Source: Isotricha intestinalis
Taxonomy: Eukaryota > Ciliophora > Litostomatea > Vestibuliferida > Isotrichidae
DNA: 64,000 nucleotides
Direction of reading: 5' to 3'
NCBI GenBank assembly: GCA_023807065.1
Contig: JAJJLU010003508.1
Span: 1 to 64,000 of the forward strand
Part shown: positions 46,390 through 56,007 of the stretch, piece after piece
Numbering within the stretch: position 1 is the stretch's first letter
How the letters are laid out: each line of letters begins with the position of its first letter
Position numbers and translations under genes: made by a program
Notes under the pieces: generated by a model
Seen by the model: only the letters and a program-made list of their open reading frames with translations
Told to the model about the DNA's origin: nothing
The model's database searches: none

Positions 46390-46477
46390 GATTTATTTTT
46401 TTTTCATTTAATATTTAATTGTTAATTAAGAATAAAAAAATATAATTTAAAATATAATATCTAAATTTTTACTATTT

Positions 46478-47049
46478 CTAATTTTCATTATTGAGGAAAT
46501 CGGTAAAATTTTCAAAAGTAATTTTTCCATCAGATTTACCTGCTAATTCTAAAAGTCCTTCTAATTCATCTTCAGTAAAATGTTGATTTAATAATTTATT
46601 AACTCTTTTTAAATCTTCTATGTCTAAATAACTTTTTCTAAAAAATTTTATAAAAAAAATTATTACTTATCTTTATCCATGTAACAGTATCCTTCTAAAA
46701 AAATTTTTTCTGGATTTCTTGAATTTTCATATATCTTTTTAAAAATTGAACAAAATTCTTCAAAAGAAATATAATCTGAGCTATTATTTTTTTCATCGTA
46801 ATTTGAATCATTATTATTTGAAATATCATCGTTATTTGAAGTATTTTGGTTTGAATTTTTATTATTTGATTTTGATGAAATATTATTATCATTTGATTCA
46901 TCATATTCAACTCCTTCAAAGTCTTGTATTAATTTTTTCACTGTTTCTTTTTTTAATTGTTTTTCATCACCTTTTAATATATTATAAACATTCTCTAAAT
47001 TTTCTGTATTATAAAAAAATTTTTTATATTTTTCATCATTATTGTTCAT
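46478..47049 (-). CDS. EF-hand calcium-binding protein
   Basis: Exons 46667..47049 and 46478..46637 with a 29-nt intron (46638..46666) give 180 aa. The intron splits an EF-hand loop exactly: MDKDK from exon 1 joins KSYLDIEDLKRVNK from exon 2, and without the splice the frame stops at once. A second half-site, SDGKITFENFTDFLN, closes the EF pair. An Asn/Ser/Asp-rich insert lies at about 50-92, followed by an EF-hand-like DYISFEEFCSIFKK. The stop is TAG, one of only two here. It is divergent from the RING/WD40 gene, with 68 bp between starts. Confidence 0.75.
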
Positions 47050-47117
47050 TTTTTTAATGTTAAAATATTTTAAAAAAATGAATATATCATTAAATTTTAT
47101 TTAAATTTTAAGGAATA
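47050..47117. promoter_or_regulatory. 68-bp divergent intergenic (bidirectional promoter)
   Basis: Only 68 bp separate the two divergent ATG codons, so the promoters are shared or overlapping. The sequence is A/T-rich throughout with no nameable motif. Confidence 0.5.
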
Positions 47118-48920
47118 ATGAAAGAAAATCATCAAGAATTAATTTGTTATATATGTAAACAAAAAAATCCAATGAAATCAATTAAATATGAATTTAGTTG
47201 TAATCATTTATATTGTTTAAATTGTTTATTTCATTTAATGTTTATTAATAATATTCAAGATTTTAAAAATATTGCAATTTGTCATATAAATTGTGGATGT
47301 AAAAATGGTTATTTAGAAATGGATTTAAAACAAATAAATGAAATGCTAAAAATAAAATCAAAAAATGAACAAAATAATGAAAATTCAGGTAATGAAAGAG
47401 AAATTTGTACTTTACATAATTTAAAACAAAATTATTTTTGTAAAAATTGTCAAATGTATATTTGTCAGATATGTTGTAGTAATAAAGAACATAAATCTCA
47501 TGAAATAATTGAAAATTCAAAATATGCATTATTATATAAAGATTTTTTAAAAAATATGCCATTAAAATTTAAATCTATTGAAGAATTTATTGTCAACTTT
47601 GAGAAAGTTGCAAATAATTTTAAAAACCAAATTGAAGATGATATTAATAATACAATTAATAATATTAATGACTTAATTAATAATTTAGTAAAAATAAGAG
47701 CAGAATATGCAAAAAACATAAAAGAAAAATATGAGCAAGGTTCAATGGCTTTAAATATTTTGAAGTTATTTTATTGGAATTTTTATACTGATTTTTCCAA
47801 AAGTGAAAAATGTGAAGATATATTTCTGTTAAAATATTTAAAAAATATAAACTATGAATTTATCAATATGGAATTAACATATAATCAAAGAATGTTCGAT
47901 CAATTAAACATAATAAAAAACGAAGCAGAAGTTTTAAAAAAATCAACAGATGAAATATTTAATTTAAAATTTGAATATCAAAAAGTTACAAGAGAATATA
48001 GAGCAGGATATAAAATATTTGGACATAAAGACCAAGTTACAAGTTTATTACTTTTAAAAGACAAAAGATTATTATCAGGTTCTTTAGATTACTCAATTAG
48101 ATTTTGGGAAGAAAAGCAAATAAATCAATATATTAATTGTGAAAAAATAGAACAATTTGTAAAACCAATAACATGTTTATATCAAATTTCAGATGGAAGA
48201 ATTTTATCATCAGCTCTTAAAGATAATTGTACAATAAGAATTTGGAATAAACATTCAAATGAATATGAATGTGAAATAACATTATCTGAGCATAAAGGTG
48301 CTATAACAATAATAACTCAATTAAAAGATGGAAGATTAATTTCTGGAAGTAAAGATAAAACAATCATAATTTGGAACATTAATGGAAATAGTTTTAATAT
48401 GATGCAACAATTAACTGATCATAAGGGGGGAATTTATAGTATTGAAAAATTAAAAAATGGGAAAATTGCTTCAGGAGGTGAAGATAAAATTATTATCATT
48501 TGGAATGAAAGTAATAATAAATTTTTCTTAAAAGAACAAATATTAGATTATCATACTAGTAAAATTAGATGTATTATTCAATTATATGATGGAAGATTAG
48601 TTAGTGCTGGTGAAGATAATTTATTAATTTTTTGGAAAGAAAAAGAAAATAAATATAATTTTGAATTTAAAATTGATAATGTTCATAAGAAAGCAATTAC
48701 TTGTTTAATTCAATTAAAAAATGGAAATTTAGTTACTGCTTCTAAAGATAAAAATATTATTATTTGGGAAAAAAATAATGATTATTTTATTCAAAAACAA
48801 ATTTTAGAAGAACATGTTCGTTCTGTAAATTGTATTGTTGAATTAAATAATGGAAATATCGCTTCTGCTGGAGCTGATAATATAATTATTTTATGGAAAA
48901 GTGGTGTAATGATGGAATAA
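47118..48920 (+). CDS. TRIM-like RING/B-box protein with seven WD40 repeats
   Basis: 600 aa in one exon. Residues 10-61 form a RING-like zinc site (C10, C13, C28, H30, C33, C36, C55 and C59 or C61). A B-box follows at about 95-135 (ICTLHNLKQNYFCKNCQMYI, then CQICCSNKEHKSH). A coiled coil covers about 150-290. Seven WD40 blades fill 300-600, each with an L-x-DGR-LxSG/A-SxD core (for example QLKDGRLISGSKDKTIIIWN). RING/B-box/coiled-coil proteins are usually E3 ubiquitin ligases whose C-terminal domain picks the substrate; using a WD40 propeller there is unlike animal TRIMs. Ligase activity is inferred. Confidence 0.85.
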   Translation: MKENHQELICYICKQKNPMKSIKYEFSCNHLYCLNCLFHLMFINNIQDFKNIAICHINCGCKNGYLEMDLKQINEMLKIKSKNEQNNENSGNEREICTLHNLKQNYFCKNCQMYICQICCSNKEHKSHEIIENSKYALLYKDFLKNMPLKFKSIEEFIVNFEKVANNFKNQIEDDINNTINNINDLINNLVKIRAEYAKNIKEKYEQGSMALNILKLFYWNFYTDFSKSEKCEDIFLLKYLKNINYEFINMELTYNQRMFDQLNIIKNEAEVLKKSTDEIFNLKFEYQKVTREYRAGYKIFGHKDQVTSLLLLKDKRLLSGSLDYSIRFWEEKQINQYINCEKIEQFVKPITCLYQISDGRILSSALKDNCTIRIWNKHSNEYECEITLSEHKGAITIITQLKDGRLISGSKDKTIIIWNINGNSFNMMQQLTDHKGGIYSIEKLKNGKIASGGEDKIIIIWNESNNKFFLKEQILDYHTSKIRCIIQLYDGRLVSAGEDNLLIFWKEKENKYNFEFKIDNVHKKAITCLIQLKNGNLVTASKDKNIIIWEKNNDYFIQKQILEEHVRSVNCIVELNNGNIASAGADNIIILWKSGVMME

Positions 48921-49039
48921 TTTTATTTAATTTTATTTTGACAAAATTTATAATATATTTTTTATATATTTTTTTATTTTATTTTTACAAAAAAACATAC
49001 TTATAAGTTTATAAATTTAGAATTTTTTTAAAGTTTCAT

Positions 49040-49370
49040 TTGTTTTTTGTCTCTTCTTAATTATCATCTTCTAAAAGAAGATTATTAAATTTTTTTGTTT
49101 ATGAGATAATGAATTTCATTTTAAATTTTCATTTGATTATGAAATTTCATAAGAATAAGTAATAATTCAGGTAATATAATTCCATTATTTCTTCTTTAAA
49201 TTTTATTCTCTTTTTTTAAAGAAAAATATTAATCATATTTAAATTGACTTGATTTTTGGTATGATTAATTCTAAATAATGAAGTTGAGGAACACCTTATC
49301 AATAATTTATTTTTTCATTTACAACAACGTTATTTTCTAATTTTAAATGCATTTTTTTATTATTTCCAAA
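49040..49370 (-). pseudogene. Possible casein-kinase-1-like gene relic
   Basis: In the spacer 48921..49471 the minus strand gives protein-like fragments in shifting frames: GVPQLHYLELI, TKNQVNLNMINIFL, FHNQMKI then EIHYLINKKI, and NNLLLEDDN. Their order resembles the CK1 layout (GIPxxYYxG, QMIxRIExIHxKN, ENFLxG), but the catalytic HRD segment is missing and stops and frameshifts are many. The match is by eye and weak. Confidence 0.22.
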
Positions 49371-49471
49371 AACATAAAAAATAATGTTTATTCAAAAATT
49401 TAAATAAATTTAAATTAGATAAAATAATCTATTCTATTTTACCTTATTAAAAAATTATTAAAAATTTTATA

Positions 49472-50056
49472 TTAATCTTTCTTCTTTTTACTTTTTTTTT
49501 GTTCTTTTTCCATTTGTTTCTTTTTATATTCTTCAGTATCTTCTTCTAAAACAGCTTCAATTTTATTGCTGTCTTTTTCAAGAATCCAATCTTCTGGAAT
49601 TTCAACTAAAGAATGAATAATCATAATAACTCCAAAAACTCCAATTAAAATAGTATCAATCCAAGGATATTTTTGACTTAAAGCTTCATAAGATTCTCCT
49701 TCTGAAATTTCTGGAGGTTTTAATGGATGATATTTTAAAAAATCAATAACAAATACTAAAATTCCAGAAATAAATTGGAAAAATTTAAATCCAAAAGTTG
49801 CTAATACACTACATATTAGACATATAAATAAAAATTTTTTAAATATTGGAATTGGATGAATTAATTGTTTATTAATATAATCTGGCCATGTAAAATTAGA
49901 ATATTTTGCTGCATCTTTCATTTGATTTTTAAATTCTAATGCATATTTTGGTAAATCATTATAATTATAAGCAACAAATGAAAGAAGGAATGAATATATT
50001 AATAATCTTAGTACACTCCATATTAAAAAATCTAAGAATTTATAACGAGTAATCAT
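49472..50056 (-). CDS. Small multi-pass membrane protein, ER-retention-like tail
   Basis: 194 aa, ATG to TAA. Hydrophobic segments lie at about 12-30 (IWSVLRLLIYSFLLSFVA), 72-108 (KFLFICLICSVLATFGFKFF and the following FISGILVFVIDFL, perhaps two helices) and 135-155 (TILIGVFGVIMIIHSLVEI). The C-terminus is very basic and ends KKKKD, which fits the KKxx dilysine signal for return to the ER. No family was recognised. Its neighbours give no functional hint. Confidence 0.65.
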   Translation of the reverse strand: MITRYKFLDFLIWSVLRLLIYSFLLSFVAYNYNDLPKYALEFKNQMKDAAKYSNFTWPDYINKQLIHPIPIFKKFLFICLICSVLATFGFKFFQFISGILVFVIDFLKYHPLKPPEISEGESYEALSQKYPWIDTILIGVFGVIMIIHSLVEIPEDWILEKDSNKIEAVLEEDTEEYKKKQMEKEQKKSKKKKD

Positions 50057-50208
50057 TAAAATTTTTTTAAATGTTAAATTAATTATTTTTTTTGTTAAAA
50101 ATTAGTAATTATTTGATATAATTATTTATTATTTTATAAAAACAATATTTATTTAAATTCATAATTACATTTATTTATATTAAATTATAAATTGTGTTCA
50201 AAAATGAA

Positions 50209-52065
50209 TCAATATTTTTTTTTACTATTAAAATGAAAGTTTTCATTTTCAGTAATATTATATTTTTCAGAATTATCAGTGAAATTATAATTATTATCAT
50301 TATAATTTTCAAATTCTTGATTGTTATTATTATAATCATTGATATTATAATTTTCCTGAGTCATACTATTTTCATTTTTATTCAAATTATAATTTTCAGA
50401 ATTATGATTAATATTATAATTATTATTTAGGTCATAATTTTGAGAATAATTATTATAATTATTAGGATGATAATTTTCTGTGAAATTATAATTATTATTA
50501 ATATTATTACAAGAATCATATAATATTTTTTTCTTTTTTAACCCTGTATAAGAATTTTCTTCTCTATTTGGTGAATAATAAGAATTTATTTCATTAATAT
50601 TATTTATATTAAAATTTGTATTAATTTTTGGGGCAAAAGTACATTCTTTTAATTCTTTCAATTCTCTTTCTTCTTTTCTTTTTAAATTTTCAATATATTT
50701 TTTATTTCTATTCTCATCAATTCTCTTTATTAAATCATCATCTAAAATATATTTAGAAACAATATGATCATATTTATGATTAATATATTTCTTTGGGATA
50801 ATTAATTTATCACTTGACATAGATTTCTTTAAAGTCTTTTTCTTAATTCCCGAAAAACTTTGATTTATAAAATTATAATTAGTAGAATTTTTAAGTAAAT
50901 AATTATTATTGTAATTATAATTAATTTCAGGAGAAAAACTAAAATTATTATAATAAGAATCTAAATTTTTTTTTAATTTTTCTTTATTTTCTGCATATTC
51001 ATATGTCATTCTATCTATTTTTTCTAAAAGAGATTCTCCTTGTCTTTTAATATCAATTTTAATTGCAGCATTTGATGTTGAAGTAAATGATGTATTTGGA
51101 TTAAAAGTATTTTTTTCTTTTTCTGATTTTTCTATTTTTTTCTTTAAATTATACATTTTTGAATGACTTTGAAATAAATATTCATTTTGCTTTTCTATAA
51201 ATTTATTTATATTAAATTGAGAATTATTATTAATATTTGAATAAGTTTTTGGGTGAAATGAACATTCTTTTTCATCATTTGTAATATTTTTTTTTCTTTG
51301 TTTTATATCTTTTTCTGATTTTATGAATTTTTCAATTTCATTTTGAATTCCCTTTTTTGGTTCATATAATCTTTCATAAACATTTTCATCTTTTTTTAAA
51401 TTATTTGAAAAAGAATAATTAATTTTTGGATTAAAAGAATTTGGATTTATATGATTTTTTAGTTGATTAATTTTTTCATTTGTTTCTTGAATAATTTCAT
51501 TTGTTCTTTTTTGAATTGGTTTATTTAATTTTGGATTTGATGTTACAATTTTTCTACTTTTTTTATTTATTTTTGGAGCATATGAATATTTATTCATTTC
51601 ATCATTATCATATTGGGTTTTTAATTTTTTTTGTTTTTCTAATTTTTTATTATGATCTTCATATAATCTTTGAATACGAGGATTTATTTCTTTTTTTTTA
51701 TTTTTATTTTCTTTTTCCTTTTCATTATTGTTTTCTTTATTTTGAACAATTAAATCATTAATATCAATAACATTATTATTAGTATCACTTCTATCATAAT
51801 GACTCTTTAAATTAGAATTATTATTTCTTTTATTTATTTTTGGTTTTGGTTTTGATGAAGAACGTTTTTTAATTGGTTCATTATTATTAATTCTTAAATT
51901 ACTTGCTGAATGCATATTATATAATTTTTCTCTGAAAAAATTTTCCTTCAAAATATTTTGACTTTGAGATTCATTATTTTCTTTATATAAATCATCCTCA
52001 TCTAAAGTATCTAATAAATTTATATTTTTTCCTTTATATTCAAATACATTTCCTTCATTATTCAT
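50209..52065 (-). CDS. F-x-P-x-I motif repeat protein
   Basis: 618 aa in one exon; stop TGA. Six spaced copies of a short motif are visible: YSYAPKIN, NSFNPKINY, CSFHPKTY, NTFNPNTSF, FSFSPEINY and CTFAPKIN, separated by 45-100 residues of charged, helical sequence (for example LKRKEERELKELKECTFAPK). The last 110 residues are Asn/Tyr-rich low complexity made of ENYN-like units. Proteins with recurring C-T-F-x-P-x-I motifs are widespread in ciliates and other protists but their function is not known to me. A cytoskeletal role is only a guess. Confidence 0.7.
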   Translation of the reverse strand: MNNEGNVFEYKGKNINLLDTLDEDDLYKENNESQSQNILKENFFREKLYNMHSASNLRINNNEPIKKRSSSKPKPKINKRNNNSNLKSHYDRSDTNNNVIDINDLIVQNKENNNEKEKENKNKKKEINPRIQRLYEDHNKKLEKQKKLKTQYDNDEMNKYSYAPKINKKSRKIVTSNPKLNKPIQKRTNEIIQETNEKINQLKNHINPNSFNPKINYSFSNNLKKDENVYERLYEPKKGIQNEIEKFIKSEKDIKQRKKNITNDEKECSFHPKTYSNINNNSQFNINKFIEKQNEYLFQSHSKMYNLKKKIEKSEKEKNTFNPNTSFTSTSNAAIKIDIKRQGESLLEKIDRMTYEYAENKEKLKKNLDSYYNNFSFSPEINYNYNNNYLLKNSTNYNFINQSFSGIKKKTLKKSMSSDKLIIPKKYINHKYDHIVSKYILDDDLIKRIDENRNKKYIENLKRKEERELKELKECTFAPKINTNFNINNINEINSYYSPNREENSYTGLKKKKILYDSCNNINNNYNFTENYHPNNYNNYSQNYDLNNNYNINHNSENYNLNKNENSMTQENYNINDYNNNNQEFENYNDNNYNFTDNSEKYNITENENFHFNSKKKY

Positions 52066-52165
52066 TATAAAAATTATAATTTAAATTAAAATTAAATAAT
52101 TGTTTAAAATATATTTACAATAACTTAAAACAATTGTTTTAATTTTCAAAAATTAATTTAAATAA

Positions 52166-52480
52166 TTAAATATAAGTTTTAGGACTTAATACTCTTAGTG
52201 GACAAACTATATTTAAATAATTCTCAAATTTCTGATTATTCTCAGGAGATTCTTGGAAATAAGTCAAATAAATTTTTTTTTGTTCATCTCTTGAAGGTTC
52301 AATCCAATCATTTTTTAAACAAGAAAAATATTTAATTAATTTTTCAATTTTTTCAGAAAGTGAAGGATCATTAATATCAATATTTTTAGTAATAACTGCA
52401 GTCATAACTTCTTTACTTGTTTGATACATTATATCCCAAGTAACAACCATATCATCTTTTGTTTTAGGTTGAAAATTCAT
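52166..52480 (-). CDS. Small protein, unknown function
   Basis: 104 aa from the ATG at 52480 (MNFQPKTKDDMVVTWDIMYQ) to TAA. The frame stays open a little further upstream but without an ATG. The sequence has few low-complexity residues and looks like one small folded domain rich in helices (LSEKIEKLIKYFSCLKNDWI), ending CPLRVLSPKTYI. It lies close to POC1 (105 bp) on the same strand. No family was recognised. Confidence 0.65.
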   Translation of the reverse strand: MNFQPKTKDDMVVTWDIMYQTSKEVMTAVITKNIDINDPSLSEKIEKLIKYFSCLKNDWIEPSRDEQKKIYLTYFQESPENNQKFENYLNIVCPLRVLSPKTYI

Positions 52481-52585
52481 TTTTTTATTTGTTAAATTTT
52501 TATTAATAATATTGATTAATGAATTTAACAAAAGATAAATCTTTAGTTTAATGTTATTAAAAAAAATAAAAATTAAATTATAAAT

Positions 52586-54319
52586 TTAAATATCTTCTTC
52601 TTCATTTTCTTTATCTTCAAAAACTTCAACTGGATTTTCATTATTATTTTCATTAGGTTCTAAAATTTCATCTTCATTTTCATCTCTGGGAATTTCATAA
52701 TGCTCTTCTTCTTTTTCATTTTCCTCAAAATTTTGTTTTTCATTTTCATTAAAATGTTCTTCTTTATTATCTTCAAAATTTTCTTCATCATTATCTTCAA
52801 CAATTTCATTTTGATTAATTTGATTTTGATGAGAATTTTCATTGGATAAATTTTGATTAAATATATTTTGATTATTCTCCATCATATTATTATTCATAGT
52901 AGAAGTCATTCTTCTCATATTATATAATTCTTCGACTTGGCCTTCAACAGTTTGAATTCTTTGAGACATAATTTTCATAGTTTTAGTTATTATTTCTAAT
53001 TGAGTTATCATTTTATCAAAAGAAGAAGCTAATTCTGTTGGTAAATGAGCAAAAGGATTTAATTGACTATTATTAATCATTGCACTTGAATTATTCTGAT
53101 AACTTGAATTTGAATTTTGTAAATTTTGAGTATGAGTATTATTATTTATATTATTTGATTTTAAAAATGTATTTTTAATCCCTTTTTCAATTGTAACTTT
53201 ATATTTATTTGCAAAATATTTATTTGGTATTTTTCCTCCATTAATTATATTTTCTCCACCTTCAATTCCCATTTGTACTTCGTTCATAAAATTATTATCA
53301 TAATTTTCTTTAGTTTCTTCTAAATTAATTTTCCTCTTATTTGACATTGTAACAGTTTGATTAGTTGCTTTTGCCAAAGTATTAAATTCTTCATCCATAT
53401 TTTTGATATTACTTTTCCATACCATTAAAATAGAATCTTCACCTCCAGAACAAAAATAATCACCTTCTTTAGAAAAATTAACACTTTTAATTTTGCCTTG
53501 ATGACCATGAACAGTGTATAATATTTGTCCCATTTTTAAATCCCATATTTTAATAGTAGAATCATCAGAACAACTAATTAAATAATTTCCACTAGCATGA
53601 TAAGAAATACAATTAATTTTATCAGAATGAGCATCATAATGTTGAATTAATCTTCCACTTCTAATATCAAATATTTTAATAGTTTTATCATCAGAAGCAC
53701 TTGATATTAAAGTTCCATCAGGAGAAAATCTACAAGAATTAACATTACTAATATGATCATTAAATAAATGAACTATATTTCTTTTTTCAATATCAAATAT
53801 TTTAACAGTATTATCATCACCACAACTTCCAATTAATCTATCATCAGGTGAAAATCTAGCACATCTAATCCAATTATTATGTCCTGGATAACTGGAAATA
53901 AATTTAATTTTAGGTGAAGTTATATTAAATAATTTAATAATTTTATCATTTGAAGCAGTTAATAAAAATTTATTATTTGAAGAAAAATCAATAGATCTAA
54001 CTGGACTTGCATGACACTTTAAAACTTGATATTTTCCATTTACTGAATTGTTCCATAATCTTACTGTTTCATCATTTGATGCTGATGCTATTATATTTCC
54101 TTTTACATTTATTGCTACTTCATTTATTGATGATTTATGTCCAATAAATTTAAATGGACGCATTTGAGGTTTAAAATTCCATACAAATATATTTCCATCT
54201 GATGATCCTGTTATACATTGCTTCATGTCTGGAGAAAATAAACATGATGTTATTGTATCGTTGTTTCCTTTAAATGAACGATGAATTATTGGATCAGTGA
54301 AAAATGATTGGATTCTCAT
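52586..54319 (-). CDS. POC1: Centriole/basal body protein POC1
   Basis: 577 aa in one exon. Seven WD40 blades fill residues 10-305 with the POC1 order and wording: DPIIHRSFKGNNDTITSCLF at the start, then FIGHKSSINEVAIN, SASNDETVRLWNNS, CHASPVRSIDFSSN, GHNNWIRCARFSPDDRLIGS, SASDDKTIKIFDIRSG and SGGEDSILMVWKSN. A coiled coil at about 425-470 (SFDKMITQLEIITKTMKIMS) matches the conserved POC1 C-terminal domain. The tail is Asn/Glu-rich and very acidic. POC1 stabilises the triplet microtubules of basal bodies. This is the firmest evidence here that the organism builds cilia. Confidence 0.9.
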   Translation of the reverse strand: MRIQSFFTDPIIHRSFKGNNDTITSCLFSPDMKQCITGSSDGNIFVWNFKPQMRPFKFIGHKSSINEVAINVKGNIIASASNDETVRLWNNSVNGKYQVLKCHASPVRSIDFSSNNKFLLTASNDKIIKLFNITSPKIKFISSYPGHNNWIRCARFSPDDRLIGSCGDDNTVKIFDIEKRNIVHLFNDHISNVNSCRFSPDGTLISSASDDKTIKIFDIRSGRLIQHYDAHSDKINCISYHASGNYLISCSDDSTIKIWDLKMGQILYTVHGHQGKIKSVNFSKEGDYFCSGGEDSILMVWKSNIKNMDEEFNTLAKATNQTVTMSNKRKINLEETKENYDNNFMNEVQMGIEGGENIINGGKIPNKYFANKYKVTIEKGIKNTFLKSNNINNNTHTQNLQNSNSSYQNNSSAMINNSQLNPFAHLPTELASSFDKMITQLEIITKTMKIMSQRIQTVEGQVEELYNMRRMTSTMNNNMMENNQNIFNQNLSNENSHQNQINQNEIVEDNDEENFEDNKEEHFNENEKQNFEENEKEEEHYEIPRDENEDEILEPNENNNENPVEVFEDKENEEEDI

Positions 54320-54607
54320 TTTTTTTAAATGGGATTTTTATAAATTATTTTAAAATTATTTTGCTTTGAGTTTTTTAAGCTTAATTTTTTATTTTTTTTT
54401 ATTGTTATTTTTAATTTTTATTTTTTTTCTTATTTTATATTTGAGTTTTAATATATTGTTAATATGATTATATATTTAATTTTTTAAATTATGAATGAAT
54501 TATATATTCAAATAATGATAAAAATTCGTTTTTTTAACATTAGAAAAAAGATTAATTTGAAAAAAAATAATTTAACATATATTAATTTAAACAATTTAAT
54601 TATTTAA

Positions 54608-55333
54608 ATGGAAGGTAAAAAAACATTATGTGTATTTGACATGGACAGAACAATAACAAATGAAGATTCAATGGATGTAACATCAAAATATTTATTGAAA
54701 TATGAACAATTAGATTCTTTAGATGAAGCAGCAGAAAAATATATAAATTGGTGTGATACATTAAATTTCTTTTTCCAGTTAGTTAAATCCAACGGAAAAG
54801 GAATTTCAGAAATAAAGACTTCTTTATCAAAAGTTGAGTTAACAAAAGGAATGAATAGACTATTTAATTATTTAAGGAGAAATGATGATAAATATGATTC
54901 AATTATAATATCAAGTGGAAATATTTTTTGCATTAACGAAATGTTAAAAATTAATCATATTGATGATTTAATTAAAGAAATTATTGCAAATAGAACTAAA
55001 ATAATAGATGATGCTTTAATAGTTTCTGAAGCAAATCCACATAATTGTGATATGTGTTGTCCTTCAATTTGTAAAAAGAATGAGTTAGAAATTTATTTTG
55101 AAAAACATCCAAGAAATAATTACAAAAGAGTTGTTTTTATGTGTGATGGTTATAATGATTTATGTCTTGTGAGAAATTTAGAAAAAAATGATTGTTGTGT
55201 TCTTAGAAAAAATTATGATTTATATCAAGCTCTTTTTATTGAAAAAGTTAATGTCAAAACTAAATGTAAATTCTTTACTTGGGTCACTGGATTTGATATT
55301 GTTAATATTCTTGAAAGATTAAAAAAATTCTAA
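54608..55333 (+). CDS. PHOSPHO1/2-type HAD phosphatase
   Basis: 241 aa in one exon. HAD motif I is CVFDMDRTI (catalytic DxD with Arg before Thr, where relatives have Asn). Motif II is SIIISSGN, and motif IV is FMCDGYNDLCLV. The family's Cys-rich segment (NCDMCCPSICKK) and TKGMNRLFNYLRRN, matching PHOSPHO2's PFTPGM region, are present. Family members remove phosphate from phosphoethanolamine/phosphocholine (PHOSPHO1) or pyridoxal phosphate (PHOSPHO2); which applies here is not visible. The length equals that of animal PHOSPHO2. Confidence 0.85.
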   Translation: MEGKKTLCVFDMDRTITNEDSMDVTSKYLLKYEQLDSLDEAAEKYINWCDTLNFFFQLVKSNGKGISEIKTSLSKVELTKGMNRLFNYLRRNDDKYDSIIISSGNIFCINEMLKINHIDDLIKEIIANRTKIIDDALIVSEANPHNCDMCCPSICKKNELEIYFEKHPRNNYKRVVFMCDGYNDLCLVRNLEKNDCCVLRKNYDLYQALFIEKVNVKTKCKFFTWVTGFDIVNILERLKKF

Positions 55334-56007
55334 TTTTGATGTTTTATAAATTTTCTTTCTTGGATTTTATTGTGAAAGAATTTTTTAGTTTTTTATTATT
55401 TATTATTAAATTGTCTTTATATAAAAGTAATTTTTATTAACAAAAATTTAAGTATAATTTTTAAAATAATTGCTTTAATATTATTTATATTTCAATATGA
55501 GGAACTAAATTAATAAAATTAAATATTCATTTGTTGTTAAATTTAAGATTATAATGTAATTATTTATAATTAAATTAATATAATTAATTTCCTAAATTCA
55601 TTAAATATAATTCCATCCTACAAAATTATAATCAAAAAAAATATTTTTAAAAAAAATTTCAAATCATAAAAAAATATTTCATATTCAATTATTTAGAATT
55701 TATAATGAAAAATTTAATTTTATATATTCATTAATTATAATTAAATATAATCAGAAATTCATTTATAAATATAATTTTATATTTTTTAATTTCAAAGATA
55801 AGAACCTTATTCTTGAATTAATAATTATATAAGAAATAATTTTTTGTTTATCAAAGTTTTGTTTTTTTTGGACTTATAACCTAAAATAATATATATTTTT
55901 TATTTCAATAGTATTTAACAATATAATAAATAAAAATACCAAATTCAAGCATAATTTAAAAAATGATAACAAATGAGAATCTATATAATAATTTAAAAAA
56001 CCACAAA
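55334..56007. other. Non-coding spacer between convergent genes
   Basis: 674 bp of plain AT-rich sequence between two 3' ends. No open frame, relic, repeat or motif was recognised. Confidence 0.5.

Noticed and set aside
50230..50500. Tandem repeat at the end of the F-x-P-x-I protein
   Set aside because: The NYN-like text is degenerate with no constant period; low complexity rather than a true tandem repeat.
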